Source of the DNA: an uncultured Bulleidia sp.
Lineage (GTDB): Bacteria > Bacillota_I > Bacilli_A > Erysipelotrichales > Erysipelotrichaceae
Direction: 5' to 3'
Assembly: GCA_947087645.1 (NCBI GenBank)
Contig: CAMUDN010000007.1
Location: 17,167-81,166 of the forward strand
DNA: 64,000 bases
Shown here: piece by piece, positions 1-7,897 of the stretch
Layout of the letters: every line of letters starts with the position of its first letter
How positions within the stretch are numbered: position 1 is the stretch's first letter
Notes under the pieces: model-generated
What the model saw: the letters and a program-made list of their open reading frames with translations, nothing else
The model's database searches: none
Told to the model about the DNA's origin: nothing
Translations under genes and position numbers: made by a program

Positions 1-2
1 AG

Positions 3-581
3 AGGCATAAGCGCTGCGAGAAGAAGCCAATCAAGGCTGCGTTCATCGAGGGACTGGTACAGCAGCTACTGAAGGAGTTGCTGAGCGATTCCGAGAACCT
101 GATGTCCCTTGCTGTGGACGCGGCGGCGTACTACAAGGAGTGCTACGTCGAGTCGAGCTACCTTGAGAGCCTTGAAAAAGAGCTGGCTGATACGCGGATG
201 GCTCTTAAAAATCTAGTCAAGGCGATTGAGGCGGGGATTTTCAGCGAGACCACGCAGGAACGCTTGCAGGAGCTTGAGCGACGTAAGAAGGCGCTGACGG
301 ACGCCATCGAGACGGAGAAGGCGAAGAAGGAACTTTCCGAGGACGAGCACAGCATCAAGGCATACTTTGGCAAGTTCCTGTATGCGAACCTTGATGACCA
401 TGAGGTGAGGGACATGGTCTTGGAGTATTTCGTCGACAAGATTTACCTTTACGACGACAAGGTCATTCTGACGTGCAAGTATTCAGATGCTGACTATGAG
501 GTGGACTGGGAGGACTTCCAGAAGGCAAAAAAAGCCGCAAGCGGTAAGGTTCGACCTTACCGCGTTCAGCTCCACTATTGA
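3..581 (+). CDS. Large serine recombinase, C-terminal part (5' end outside window)
   Basis: The reading frame is open from the window edge and ends in TGA at 581. The start RHKRCEKKPIKAAFIEGLV matches the region after the recombinase zinc-ribbon domain of large serine recombinases (CxKKPI...ieelV). A long charged coiled coil follows (about residues 45-110), then a short beta-rich tail (DKIYLYDDKVILTCKYSD), the usual end of TnpX/Tn4451- and Tn1549-type or prophage site-specific recombinases. The catalytic serine domain lies outside the window. GC is far above every other gene here (CGC, GAG, AAG and CTG codons are common), so it was acquired from a higher-GC donor. Such recombinases usually lie at one end of their element, so an element boundary should be close, probably in 582-876. 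Confidence 0.85.
   Translation, partial: RHKRCEKKPIKAAFIEGLVQQLLKELLSDSENLMSLAVDAAAYYKECYVESSYLESLEKELADTRMALKNLVKAIEAGIFSETTQERLQELERRKKALTDAIETEKAKKELSEDEHSIKAYFGKFLYANLDDHEVRDMVLEYFVDKIYLYDDKVILTCKYSDADYEVDWEDFQKAKKAASGKVRPYRVQLHY
541..563. repeat. Perfect 10-bp inverted repeat inside the recombinase 3' end
   Basis: GCGGTAAGGT and ACCTTACCGC are separated by three bases (TCG). The hairpin lies in the last coding codons of the recombinase and has no U-tract, so it is not an ordinary terminator. It could be a protein-binding site near the element end or a chance feature of the coding sequence. Confidence 0.5.
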
Positions 582-584
582 CTT

Positions 585-614
585 AAAAAAACGGTTGTTT
601 TGAACCGTTTTTTT
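585..614 (+). terminator. Rho-independent terminator after the recombinase
   Basis: The stem ACGGTT/AACCGT is preceded by an A-run and followed by seven T residues, a few bases after the stop codon. Confidence 0.8.
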
Positions 615-876
615 AATTACTTTTGATTTTTAAGTTAAATATGAAAAGAAGTTACATTAGAAAAAACTAGAAATACGATTTATTTCAATATGTTAGAAGA
701 AGATCAAAAAAATTAATCATTGAAGAATGAAAAGAGCAAGAAGAATTAACAAAGAGATAAAATATGTAAATATACTTATTGATTGAAATGTTGATATAGT
801 TTATTGAAATTTTTTATATTTAGGATAATAATTTAAATATCTAATTATTATTTATTTTGATAAGGGGAGAATAGAA
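615..876. other. Non-coding AT-rich junction
   Basis: No convincing gene is seen. Short lysine/glutamate-rich open stretches around 680-770 are broken by stops in all frames and could be remains of a gene. Because the segment separates the high-GC recombinase from AT-rich core DNA, the attachment site of the left element may lie here. No repeat to prove it is visible in the window. Confidence 0.4.
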
Positions 877-1452
877 ATGAATATAAATAAGAAGACGTTT
901 GTTCCTTTGGCATCTTTAGTTGGTATTTTATCTTTATTTATGCCATGGTTTCAATTTAAGGCATTCGGTGCAAGTATTAGTATTAATTCTTTAAATGGAG
1001 ATTTTAAATATGGTTATTTCTTTGGCATATTGTTTATTGTGATTTTAGTTATATCATTATGGGATCAAGCTCAAGAAAAACTTGGTAATAAAAAAGATAT
1101 TGCTATTTCAGCAGTGAGTATCCTTATTTTATTACTCTTAATTATTGGTCTTTTAAATAATAGGGTTCTTTTTACTTATGGTGTTTCTTTAGGTATTGGC
1201 TGTTATTTATGTATATTGGCATCAGTTTTTATTTTTATTTGTACATTGTTATCATTCAAACAGAATAATGATAATATTAATATTCAGTTTGATAAGGATA
1301 AGGTAGTTGAAGGTGCTAAAATAGGTGCTGATGCTGCTAAAGCATTTGCTAAAGTAGTTGGTAAAGCAGTTAAAAACAGTATAGATGAAGTTAAAAAAGA
1401 AATGGATAAAGATAAAGAAAATAAAAAAGAAGATTCGGAAAAGAAAGAATAA
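877..1452 (+). CDS. Small four-helix membrane protein with charged tail
   Basis: I do not recognise a named family. The 191-residue protein starts at an ATG preceded by AAGGGGAG. Four hydrophobic segments (about residues 8-26, 48-64, 75-92 and 98-123) occupy the first two thirds. An amphipathic, Ala-rich stretch (AKIGADAAKAFAKVVGKAVKNS) and a very Lys/Glu-rich terminus follow, presumably cytoplasmic. The layout, with the opening FVPLASLVGILSLFMPWFQF, is typical of small uncharacterised Firmicute membrane proteins. It stands alone with its own terminator at 1460-1491. Function unknown. Confidence 0.75.
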   Translation: MNINKKTFVPLASLVGILSLFMPWFQFKAFGASISINSLNGDFKYGYFFGILFIVILVISLWDQAQEKLGNKKDIAISAVSILILLLLIIGLLNNRVLFTYGVSLGIGCYLCILASVFIFICTLLSFKQNNDNINIQFDKDKVVEGAKIGADAAKAFAKVVGKAVKNSIDEVKKEMDKDKENKKEDSEKKE

Positions 1453-1459
1453 AATATGA

Positions 1460-1491
1460 AAAAAGATATTTACCTATAAATATCTTTTTTT
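1460..1491 (+). terminator. Rho-independent terminator
   Basis: AAAGATATTT / AAATATCTTT forms the stem with a six-base loop and ends in a T-run, directly after the membrane protein gene. Confidence 0.8.
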
Positions 1492-1585
1492 GTATCAAAA
1501 CAATTGATTTTATATATAATATAAAGCAAGTAAAAATTTTATTTTATAGATTCATGGTATTATAAGATAGTCATAAGGAGATTAT

Positions 1586-2146
1586 ATGTTCTTACAATCA
1601 AAAAATATATCTTTTGTAATAATATTTGCTTATTTTATAATGGGCTTTATTTTAACTTTTTTAAATCTTAATATAGAATTAATTTCTCTATTTATAGGTA
1701 TTGGATTAATCATAATGGGTATTATTTTAACAACAATTTATGTTGTTTTAGAGGTATCTAAAAAGATTAATCGTAATGATTTGACAATTGGTGTCATATT
1801 TATGGCAGCTGGTCTGATTGTTATTTTACAAAAAACTTTAGTAGTTCTTTTAGTTCCTATTATATTAGGCTTTTTAATTTTACTTAGTGGCTTATGGAAA
1901 ATGCAACGGGGGATTATTATTTATCATTTAAGAATAGATTTATCATATACTTATTTAGTATTAGCATTTGCTTCGATGGTAATTGGACTTATTTCCATAT
2001 TTTTTCTATCATTTAATCAATTGCAACATAGTTCATTTGTAATTATTGGTTTGGGATATATTTATTGTGCTATTACAGATGGATATGCTATTTTATTTTT
2101 AGAGAAAAAATTTCAGCATGTTTTAAAGGAGAAAGGATTAAATTAA
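1586..2146 (+). CDS. DUF308/HdeD-like membrane protein
   Basis: This 186-residue protein has six hydrophobic segments in pairs, with the repeated pattern GxGLIIMGII... / AAGLIVILQ... / LGFLILLSGLWKMQRGI seen in the DUF308 (HdeD) family. Members are inner-membrane proteins of uncertain role, linked to acid stress in enterobacteria. An AAGGAG site lies 6 bases before the ATG. The stop codon overlaps the lgt start (TAATG), so the two are probably co-translated in one operon with lgt and rpiB. The biochemical function cannot be deduced. Confidence 0.7.
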   Translation: MFLQSKNISFVIIFAYFIMGFILTFLNLNIELISLFIGIGLIIMGIILTTIYVVLEVSKKINRNDLTIGVIFMAAGLIVILQKTLVVLLVPIILGFLILLSGLWKMQRGIIIYHLRIDLSYTYLVLAFASMVIGLISIFFLSFNQLQHSSFVIIGLGYIYCAITDGYAILFLEKKFQHVLKEKGLN

Positions 2147-2898
2147 TGTATAATAATTGGTTTAAAATTGGTTCATTTACGATTCATGGTTATGGTGTGA
2201 TGATAGCAATAGGGATTTTATTAGCTTTTTGGTTAGCTGAAAGAATAGCAGATCGTTATCATTTAAAGAAAGATAAAATTGATAATTTAATTTTTATCTG
2301 TGTTATTTTTGGTTTTATCGGAGCTAAAATTTTATTTGTTTTAACAGATATTAAAAGTTTTTTAGTAAATCCTTTAGCTGTACTTGGCTCGGAAGGCTTT
2401 GTTGTTTATGGTGGGATATTAATAGGTACATTAGTTGCTTATTTATATTGTCGTTATTATCAACTTGATTTTGTGAACTATTTTAATTATTTAGCACCAT
2501 GTATTCCTTTAGCACAAGCTTTTGGTCGCATTGGTTGCTTCTTTGCTGGTTGTTGTTATGGTATACCGACTGATGCTTGGTATGGGGTAACTTTTCCAGC
2601 TAATTCATTAGGACCGGGAGCAGGTATTAAAGTTATTCCTACAGAGCTTATTTCCTCTTTCATGAATTTTGTTATTTTTGGTATTTTATATTATCAATTG
2701 ACGAAGAGTAAAAAAGCTTATCTAACTGGTGCTAGTTATTTAGTGCTATATGGAATAGTTCGTTTTTGTATTGAATTCTTAAGAGGGGATATTATAAGAG
2801 GACAAGTAGGTGTATTATCAACCTCACAATTTATTAGTATATTTGTTGTTATTGGTGGTATTCTATTGATGAAATACCAGTATAAGAAAGGAAATTAA
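2146..2898 (+). CDS. lgt: Prolipoprotein diacylglyceryl transferase
   Basis: Lgt moves the diacylglyceryl group of phosphatidylglycerol onto the lipobox cysteine of prelipoproteins at the membrane. The 250-residue protein has about seven membrane segments, the N-terminal FTIHGYG motif (His14), FVVYGGILIG in the middle, the GRIG signature at 127-130 and FCIEFLRGD near the end. The reading frame is open upstream to 2065, but the ATG at 2146 has a good AAGGAG site and overlaps the previous stop (TAATG), so I start there. The core motif reads GRIGCFFAGCCYG instead of the classical GRxGNFxNxE; this variant occurs in some Firmicute Lgt-family proteins. A lipobox protein at 33000 is a likely client. 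Confidence 0.88.
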   Translation: MYNNWFKIGSFTIHGYGVMIAIGILLAFWLAERIADRYHLKKDKIDNLIFICVIFGFIGAKILFVLTDIKSFLVNPLAVLGSEGFVVYGGILIGTLVAYLYCRYYQLDFVNYFNYLAPCIPLAQAFGRIGCFFAGCCYGIPTDAWYGVTFPANSLGPGAGIKVIPTELISSFMNFVIFGILYYQLTKSKKAYLTGASYLVLYGIVRFCIEFLRGDIIRGQVGVLSTSQFISIFVVIGGILLMKYQYKKGN

Positions 2899-2901
2899 AA
2901 A

Positions 2902-3336
2902 ATGATAATAGGCATTGCAAATGATCATAGTGCAGTTAAAATGAAAAAGGAATTACTTGAATATTTAGTTAGTAAGGGATATGAAGTAATTAATTTTGGT
3001 ACCGATACAGATGAATCAGTAGATTACCCTATTTATGGTGAGAAATTAGCTCATGCAGTTAGAGATGGTTATGTAGAAAGAGGGATTGCTATTTGTGGTA
3101 CAGGTGTTGGTATTGGGATTGCATGTAATAAAGTGGCTGGTATTCGAGCTTGTACTTGTAGTGAACCTTATTCAGCTAAATTATCGCGTTGTCATAATGA
3201 TGCACAAATTATTACTTTCGGAGCTAGAGTAGTGGGTATTGAGTTAGCTAAAATGATAGTTGATATTTTCTTAGAAACAGAATTTGAAGCTGGTCGTCAT
3301 GCTCGACGTGTTGATCAATTAAATCATATTAAATAA
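2902..3336 (+). CDS. rpiB: Ribose-5-phosphate isomerase B / RpiB-LacAB family
   Basis: Interconverts ribose 5-phosphate and ribulose 5-phosphate in the pentose phosphate pathway. The 144-residue length is normal. Family motifs are visible: ANDHSAV at the start, TDESVDYP around 36-43, the catalytic cysteine in ICGTGVGIGIACNK (Cys65), SEPYSAKLSRCHNDA, and a C-terminal phosphate-binding HARRVDQL. Close relatives include the galactose-6-phosphate isomerase subunits LacA/LacB, but the single complete gene fits RpiB better. It follows lgt by 3 bases with its own AAGGAAA site and ends at a bidirectional terminator shared with ftsH. Confidence 0.9.
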   Translation: MIIGIANDHSAVKMKKELLEYLVSKGYEVINFGTDTDESVDYPIYGEKLAHAVRDGYVERGIAICGTGVGIGIACNKVAGIRACTCSEPYSAKLSRCHNDAQIITFGARVVGIELAKMIVDIFLETEFEAGRHARRVDQLNHIK

Positions 3337-3365
3337 AACCAAGTTGATGACCAACTTGGTTTTTG
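3337..3365. terminator. Bidirectional terminator between rpiB and ftsH
   Basis: AACCAAGTTG / CAACTTGGTT forms a perfect 10-bp stem with T-rich sequence on the plus side and A-rich sequence before it. It lies between two convergent genes and can serve both. Confidence 0.85.
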
Positions 3366-3366
3366 T

Positions 3367-5199
3367 TTATTGCTCAGGATTATCTTCATTTAGTATTTGC
3401 ATAAATTCTTCACCGGTAATGGTTTCTTTTTCATACAAATATTTAGCTAATTTATCTAATTCTTTTTTGTGATCTTGTAATAATTTGCGAGCTAGTTGAT
3501 GCTGTTTTTTTACTAATTCAACAACTTTTTGATCAATTGTATAAGCTGTTTTATCAGCACAACTTAAAGATGTATCACCACCTAAATATTTATTTTGCAC
3601 ACTTTCCATTGCCACCATATCAAAATCATCATGCATACCATAACGAGTAATCATTGCCCGTGCTAATTTTGTTGCTTGTTCGATATCGTTACTTGCCCCA
3701 GTCGTAATCGAGCCAAATGCTACTTCTTCAGCTGAACGTCCACCAGTTAGGGTAGCAATTTTAACTTCCAATTCTTCTTTTGTATATAAAGGATGGTTGC
3801 CTTCTTCAACTTGCATCGTATATCCTAAAGCTCCAGAAGTACGAGGAATAATGGTAATTTTTTGCACAGGAGCACTATGTGTTTGTAAGGCAGCGACTAA
3901 AGCATGACCAATTTCATGATATGATACGACTAATTTTTCTTTATCACTTAAAATAGCATTTTTCTTTTGGTAGCCAGCAAAAACGACTTCAATGCTTTCT
4001 TCTAGGTCTTTTTGACTTACTAAAGTACGATGTTCACGGACAGCTCTTAAAGCTGCTTCATTGATAATATTTGCAAGCTCAGCACCAGATGCTCCAGATG
4101 CCATGCGAGCAATGATATTATAATCGATATTAGTTTCTGTCTTTACTTTTTTAGCATGGACTTTTAAGATATCTTCACGTCCTTGTAAATCAGGTAATTC
4201 GACAGGGACACGACGATCGAAACGTCCTGGTCTTAGTAAAGCAGGGTCAAGATTTTCCGGTCTATTGGTAGCTGCTAAAATAACTACTCCATTGTTACTT
4301 TCAAACCCATCCATTTCGGTTAATAACTGATTTAAAGTTTGCTCTCGTTCATCATTACCACCTAAATTGCCTGCATTTCGTTTACCACCTACGGCATCGA
4401 TTTCATCGATAAAAACGATACAAGGTGCTTTTTCTTTAGCTTGTTTAAATAAATCACGTACTTTTGAAGCACCCATACCAACAAACATTTCAATAAACTC
4501 AGATCCAGATATTGAAAGAAATGGTACATTTGATTCACCAGCAACAGCCTTAGCTAACATAGTTTTACCAGTTCCTGGTGGACCAACAAGTAAAATTCCT
4601 TTAGGCATAGTTGCACCAATGAAACGATACTGATTAGGATCATGTAGATAGTTGACAATTTCTTGGAGATTTTCTTTAGCTTCATCTTCACCAGCAACGT
4701 CTTTAAAGCGTGTATCTTCTTTTGATTTTTCATGAATACGAGCATTTGATTTACCAAAATTAAATAAGCCACCATTGAATCCACCAGTACCTTTATTATT
4801 GCGCCCACGTAATAACATTCTCGCAAAGGCAGTAGCAATCATAATAGGAATAATCCACGAAAATAAAATATCCACCCAAGTGTGAGAAGTTTCTTTAATT
4901 TCTGCAGAATATTCAACTTTGTGTTCATAAAGCCGATCAGATAACTTAGGATCATTAACAATTCCGGTTTTATAAAGATTTTTATCATCTTTTAAGCGAT
5001 AATAAATTTGATTAGATTCAATCCGTACTTTTCTTACTTTGTCTTTTAATGTATGTTCAATAAAACTTGTATAAGAAGTTTCTTTAACATTTGATTGATC
5101 CATTAAAGGACGAAGAATAAGATTTAAAGAAACTAAGATTAATAAAATTAAAGAATAGTAGTAAATTAAAGGTCGTCGTTGTTTATTATTAGAATTCAT
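3367..5199 (-). CDS. ftsH: ATP-dependent zinc metalloprotease FtsH
   Basis: Membrane-bound AAA+ protease that degrades misfolded membrane proteins and short-lived regulators. Domains run in the usual order: two membrane helices (about residues 11-33 and 108-125) around an extracytoplasmic loop, an AAA+ domain with Walker A GPPGTGKT and Walker B IVFIDEIDAVG, the second region of homology (ATNRPENLDPALLRPGRFDRR), and the zinc site HEIGH with the later Glu/Asp ligand region. About 610 residues is normal. Three in-frame starts exist (GTG 5217, ATG 5211, ATG 5199); only 5199 has a ribosome site (GAGG, 6 bases away), and the other two fall inside the CIRCE element. A HrcA operator makes it a predicted heat-shock gene. 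Confidence 0.95.
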   Translation of the reverse strand: MNSNNKQRRPLIYYYSLILLILVSLNLILRPLMDQSNVKETSYTSFIEHTLKDKVRKVRIESNQIYYRLKDDKNLYKTGIVNDPKLSDRLYEHKVEYSAEIKETSHTWVDILFSWIIPIMIATAFARMLLRGRNNKGTGGFNGGLFNFGKSNARIHEKSKEDTRFKDVAGEDEAKENLQEIVNYLHDPNQYRFIGATMPKGILLVGPPGTGKTMLAKAVAGESNVPFLSISGSEFIEMFVGMGASKVRDLFKQAKEKAPCIVFIDEIDAVGGKRNAGNLGGNDEREQTLNQLLTEMDGFESNNGVVILAATNRPENLDPALLRPGRFDRRVPVELPDLQGREDILKVHAKKVKTETNIDYNIIARMASGASGAELANIINEAALRAVREHRTLVSQKDLEESIEVVFAGYQKKNAILSDKEKLVVSYHEIGHALVAALQTHSAPVQKITIIPRTSGALGYTMQVEEGNHPLYTKEELEVKIATLTGGRSAEEVAFGSITTGASNDIEQATKLARAMITRYGMHDDFDMVAMESVQNKYLGGDTSLSCADKTAYTIDQKVVELVKKQHQLARKLLQDHKKELDKLAKYLYEKETITGEEFMQILNEDNPEQ

Positions 5200-5210
5200 A
5201 ATATACCTCA

Positions 5211-5237
5211 TTAGCACTCTTTATTTGCCAGTGCTAA
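5211..5237. promoter_or_regulatory. CIRCE element (HrcA operator) upstream of ftsH
   Basis: TTAGCACTC, nine bases, then CAGTGCTAA. The consensus is TTAGCACTC-N9-GAGTGCTAA, so there is a single mismatch. It lies between the ftsH promoter and its start codon, the usual place for HrcA repression. Confidence 0.88.
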
Positions 5238-5241
5238 AAAC

Positions 5242-5269
5242 ATTTTAACATTCTGATGATAATTGTAAA
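5242..5269 (-). promoter_or_regulatory. Predicted ftsH promoter
   Basis: On the minus strand, TTTACA (5264-5269) and TAAAAT (5242-5247) are 16 bases apart, immediately upstream of the CIRCE element, which fits sigma-A control with HrcA repression. Confidence 0.6.
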
Positions 5270-5287
5270 GAGTTATAATTATGTGAA

Positions 5288-6541
5288 TTAATGTGAGTTT
5301 AATTTGGTCAAAGCTAAAAGAATTGACAATTGACTATACTCGTAAGCTAAACCACCTTGTAAATATAACGTATAAGGAGGTATTACAGGTGCATCAGCAC
5401 TTAATTCAATAGTACTTCCTTGGGTAAAGCAACCACAAGCCATAACTTCATCAAATGGGTAACCAGGCATTGGTGCTGGTAATACTTGTACAAAAGAGTC
5501 AATTGGTGAGGTAGATTGGATACTTTGAGTAAAAGCAACGAGTTTTTCTTTGCTTGTCAGTTCAACAGTTTGAATAATATCAGTTCTTTCTTCATCAAAA
5601 CTTGGAGAAATGTTTTGATAATTTAGTTTTGTTAACATATAGGCAGTAAATATTTGGGTTTTAAGAGCATTTTTAACAGCGTTTGGAGCCATGAATAAAC
5701 CTTTAAAAAAGGTGTTGTTTGTATTAAAATTAGCTCCTAATTCTTTACCTATACCAGGTGCCGTTAGGCGTTCAGCAATTTGCTGGATGAGATCTTTTCG
5801 ACCAGCTATATAGCCACCGCTTGTAGCAATACCACCACCTAAATTCTTCATTAGGGAGCCAACGACAATATCTGCACCAACATGACCAGGTTCTTTATTT
5901 TCTACTAATTCACCATAGCAATTATCTACCATAATAATAACATTGGTATCAATTTGACGGATAATATTAATTAATTCAGCAATTTTTTTAATGTTTATTG
6001 ATTTACGTGCTGAATATCCACGTGAACGTTGGATTTCTACTAATTTAACATCTTTTTTGGCTAAGCGTTTACTAATTTTGGCAATATCGAAATTATTTTC
6101 AACTAATTCTATTTGTTCATATTGAACACCATTAGCTTTTAAAGATTGACTTGAATTTCCACTTAAACCAATTGTTTCTTGTAATGAGTCATAAGGTTGA
6201 CCACTTAAAGATATCATTGTATCACCATGTTTTAATAAAGCAGAAAAACAAATATATAAAGCATTAGTACCAGACATAATTTGGGGTCTTACTAAAGCAT
6301 CTTGACAACCTAATACACTTGCAAATATGCTTTCTAATTTATCACGTCCAGGATCATAATTGCCATATCCATTAATATCACAAAAGTCACTATAAGATAC
6401 ATTATTATTAATAAAAGCTGATAAGATACGATCAGAATTTTGTAGACAAATTTGATCAATTTTATGAAAAATATTTTTTAAGTCATGATCAGCTTGTTCT
6501 TTTAATTTTAATAAATTAGTATCTATTTGTTCATATATCAT
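5288..6541 (-). CDS. Methionine gamma-lyase/aluminium-resistance family PLP protein
   Basis: The 417-residue protein matches the Met_gamma_lyase family (PF06838; B. subtilis YnbB and plant 'aluminium resistance' proteins), fold-type I PLP enzymes of unknown substrate. Visible family features are NGYGNYDPGRDKLESIFA near residue 60, RPQIMSGTNAL, SGQPYDSLQETIG, the cofactor aspartate in IIMVDNCYGE and the probable PLP lysine in VVGSLMKNLGGG. An ACGGYxG-like C-terminal motif (VMACGCFTQGSTIELSAD) is also typical. In many Firmicutes the gene lies near glnA or hfq; here it is single and divergent from the CapA-like gene. The SD AAGGAG is 7 bases from the ATG. Activity is inferred only from the family. 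Confidence 0.85.
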   Translation of the reverse strand: MIYEQIDTNLLKLKEQADHDLKNIFHKIDQICLQNSDRILSAFINNNVSYSDFCDINGYGNYDPGRDKLESIFASVLGCQDALVRPQIMSGTNALYICFSALLKHGDTMISLSGQPYDSLQETIGLSGNSSQSLKANGVQYEQIELVENNFDIAKISKRLAKKDVKLVEIQRSRGYSARKSINIKKIAELINIIRQIDTNVIIMVDNCYGELVENKEPGHVGADIVVGSLMKNLGGGIATSGGYIAGRKDLIQQIAERLTAPGIGKELGANFNTNNTFFKGLFMAPNAVKNALKTQIFTAYMLTKLNYQNISPSFDEERTDIIQTVELTSKEKLVAFTQSIQSTSPIDSFVQVLPAPMPGYPFDEVMACGCFTQGSTIELSADAPVIPPYTLYLQGGLAYEYSQLSILLALTKLNSH

Positions 6542-6637
6542 AGTTATCTCCTTATTTATCTATCTTGTATATTATAATACTTTTAAAAATTATTTCTGTA
6601 GATAGGAAATGTTATACTGTTAGTATTAGGAGTTAAT

Positions 6638-7801
6638 ATGAAAGATAGTTCTTCACTTATTTTTACCGGTGATATTGGTTTTGATAAATATATGGATCAA
6701 CGATTTAATGATGAAAATTTAATATCACCATCACTTTTATCTTTTTTACATACAGCGAATCATGTCATTATTAATGTTGAAGGAGCATTAATAGAGCAAG
6801 AAAAAAAAGCATCTGTACAAGGAATTAGCCAATTAATACATACTATGTCGCCCCAAGCGATTAAAGTTTTTGATAAAATGCATGCAGATATTTGGAATAT
6901 TTGTAATAATCATATTTTAGATGCTGGTGAAGAAGGGATTAAGAGTACTTTATCTTATGCAGCTAAGCATCATGTGCAAACAGTGGGAGCAGGTATTAAT
7001 CTTGAACAGGCAAAAAAACCAATTTATCTAAATGAAGCTGGTGGAATTGGTCTTTTTAGTGTCGGTTATCGGCGGGGTTGTAAAGCAGCATCGATGAATC
7101 AAGCAGGCTGTTATTTGTGGCATGAAATGGCACAAATTAGCCAAAGTATTAAAGATATTAAAGAAAGATGTAACTGGTGTATTATGATTGTTCATGGTGG
7201 TGAAGAATTTACTTCTTTACCATCACCATATGTTCGTGATCGTTATTTAACTTATTTAGATATGGGAGCAGATATTATTGTTGCCCATCATCCACATGTA
7301 CCTATGAATTATGAAAGAGTAGGTAAAAAAATCATTTTTTATTCCTTGGGTAATTTCATTTTTGATACAGATTATCAACGATGTCAGTTTAATACTGATA
7401 TTGGAGAATTACTAAAGATTAATTTAAATATGCATAATTATGACTTTGAAGTTAAGGGCGTTAAAATTAATCGTCAAACAGAAACAATTGAAGAAACGAA
7501 GGTACCAGTTATTTGTCAAAATATTGATGCACAACAGTATCAATTATTAATACCTTTAGCAGCTAAAATGATGATATCAGCATATAAAAGACAATTACTT
7601 TATTTAAAAGCAAATGAATTTAAATATGCGGATGAAAAAAAATGGGCTGAAAATTTTATGGCTGAAAAAAGGAGTGGGCGTGTACCAAATGAAGCATTAG
7701 ATTTTAGAATCATTTATCCTTTAGCTAAAAAAGCACGGGAAGGAAATTGGCAAAAAAGTAATTTAGAAGAAGTTAAAGAATATATTTTAAAGCAAATATA
7801 G
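6638..7801 (+). CDS. CapA-family metallophosphatase-like protein
   Basis: Belongs to the CapA (PGA_cap, PF09587) branch of calcineurin-like phosphoesterases, linked to poly-gamma-glutamate capsule anchoring or, as cytoplasmic forms, of unknown role. Metal and family motifs are in order: FTGDIGFDKY, IINVEGALI, NICNNHILDAGEEGI, MIVHGGEE and IIVAHHPHVPMNYERV, then the closing SLGNFIFD. The 387-residue protein has no signal peptide, and no capB/capC neighbours are present, so poly-glutamate synthesis is not supported. An AGGAG site lies 6 bases before the ATG. Transcribed alone, followed by the long palindrome at 7826-7880. Confidence 0.85.
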   Translation: MKDSSSLIFTGDIGFDKYMDQRFNDENLISPSLLSFLHTANHVIINVEGALIEQEKKASVQGISQLIHTMSPQAIKVFDKMHADIWNICNNHILDAGEEGIKSTLSYAAKHHVQTVGAGINLEQAKKPIYLNEAGGIGLFSVGYRRGCKAASMNQAGCYLWHEMAQISQSIKDIKERCNWCIMIVHGGEEFTSLPSPYVRDRYLTYLDMGADIIVAHHPHVPMNYERVGKKIIFYSLGNFIFDTDYQRCQFNTDIGELLKINLNMHNYDFEVKGVKINRQTETIEETKVPVICQNIDAQQYQLLIPLAAKMMISAYKRQLLYLKANEFKYADEKKWAENFMAEKRSGRVPNEALDFRIIYPLAKKAREGNWQKSNLEEVKEYILKQI

Positions 7802-7825
7802 GATAAATTAAAAAGATATATAAAT

Positions 7826-7880
7826 TTGTACCGACCCCCAATCGTTAGATTTAAAGTCTAACTTTTGGGGGTCGGTACAA
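7826..7880. repeat. 55-bp GC-rich nested palindrome between convergent genes
   Basis: Outer arms TTGTACCGACCCCCAA and TTGGGGGTCGGTACAA are perfect 16-bp complements. An inner stem GTTAGA/TCTAAC lies 2 bases further in, with a 7-base loop. GC content is far above the flanks. It lies between convergent genes and may act as a terminator, but there is no T-tract on either side, so it may instead be a member of a palindromic intergenic repeat family. Confidence 0.85.
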
Positions 7881-7897
7881 GATAATCAGCTTTTTAA

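Noticed and set aside
4367..4633. Plus-strand frame opposite ftsH, and other long frames opposite or overlapping strong genes
   Set aside because: These are shadows of conserved genes in other frames, with no ribosome site or protein-family signal.
5200..5217. Earlier ftsH starts (GTG 5217, ATG 5211)
   Set aside because: They lie within the CIRCE operator and lack a ribosome site, whereas the ATG at 5199 has GAGG at proper distance.
6638..7801. Capsule (poly-gamma-glutamate) operon based on the CapA-like gene
   Set aside because: No capB, capC or capD genes are adjacent and the protein lacks a signal peptide or anchor.
7801..7897. CRISPR repeat or attachment site at the long palindrome
   Set aside because: There is only one copy in the window and no spacer-like array or cas genes.
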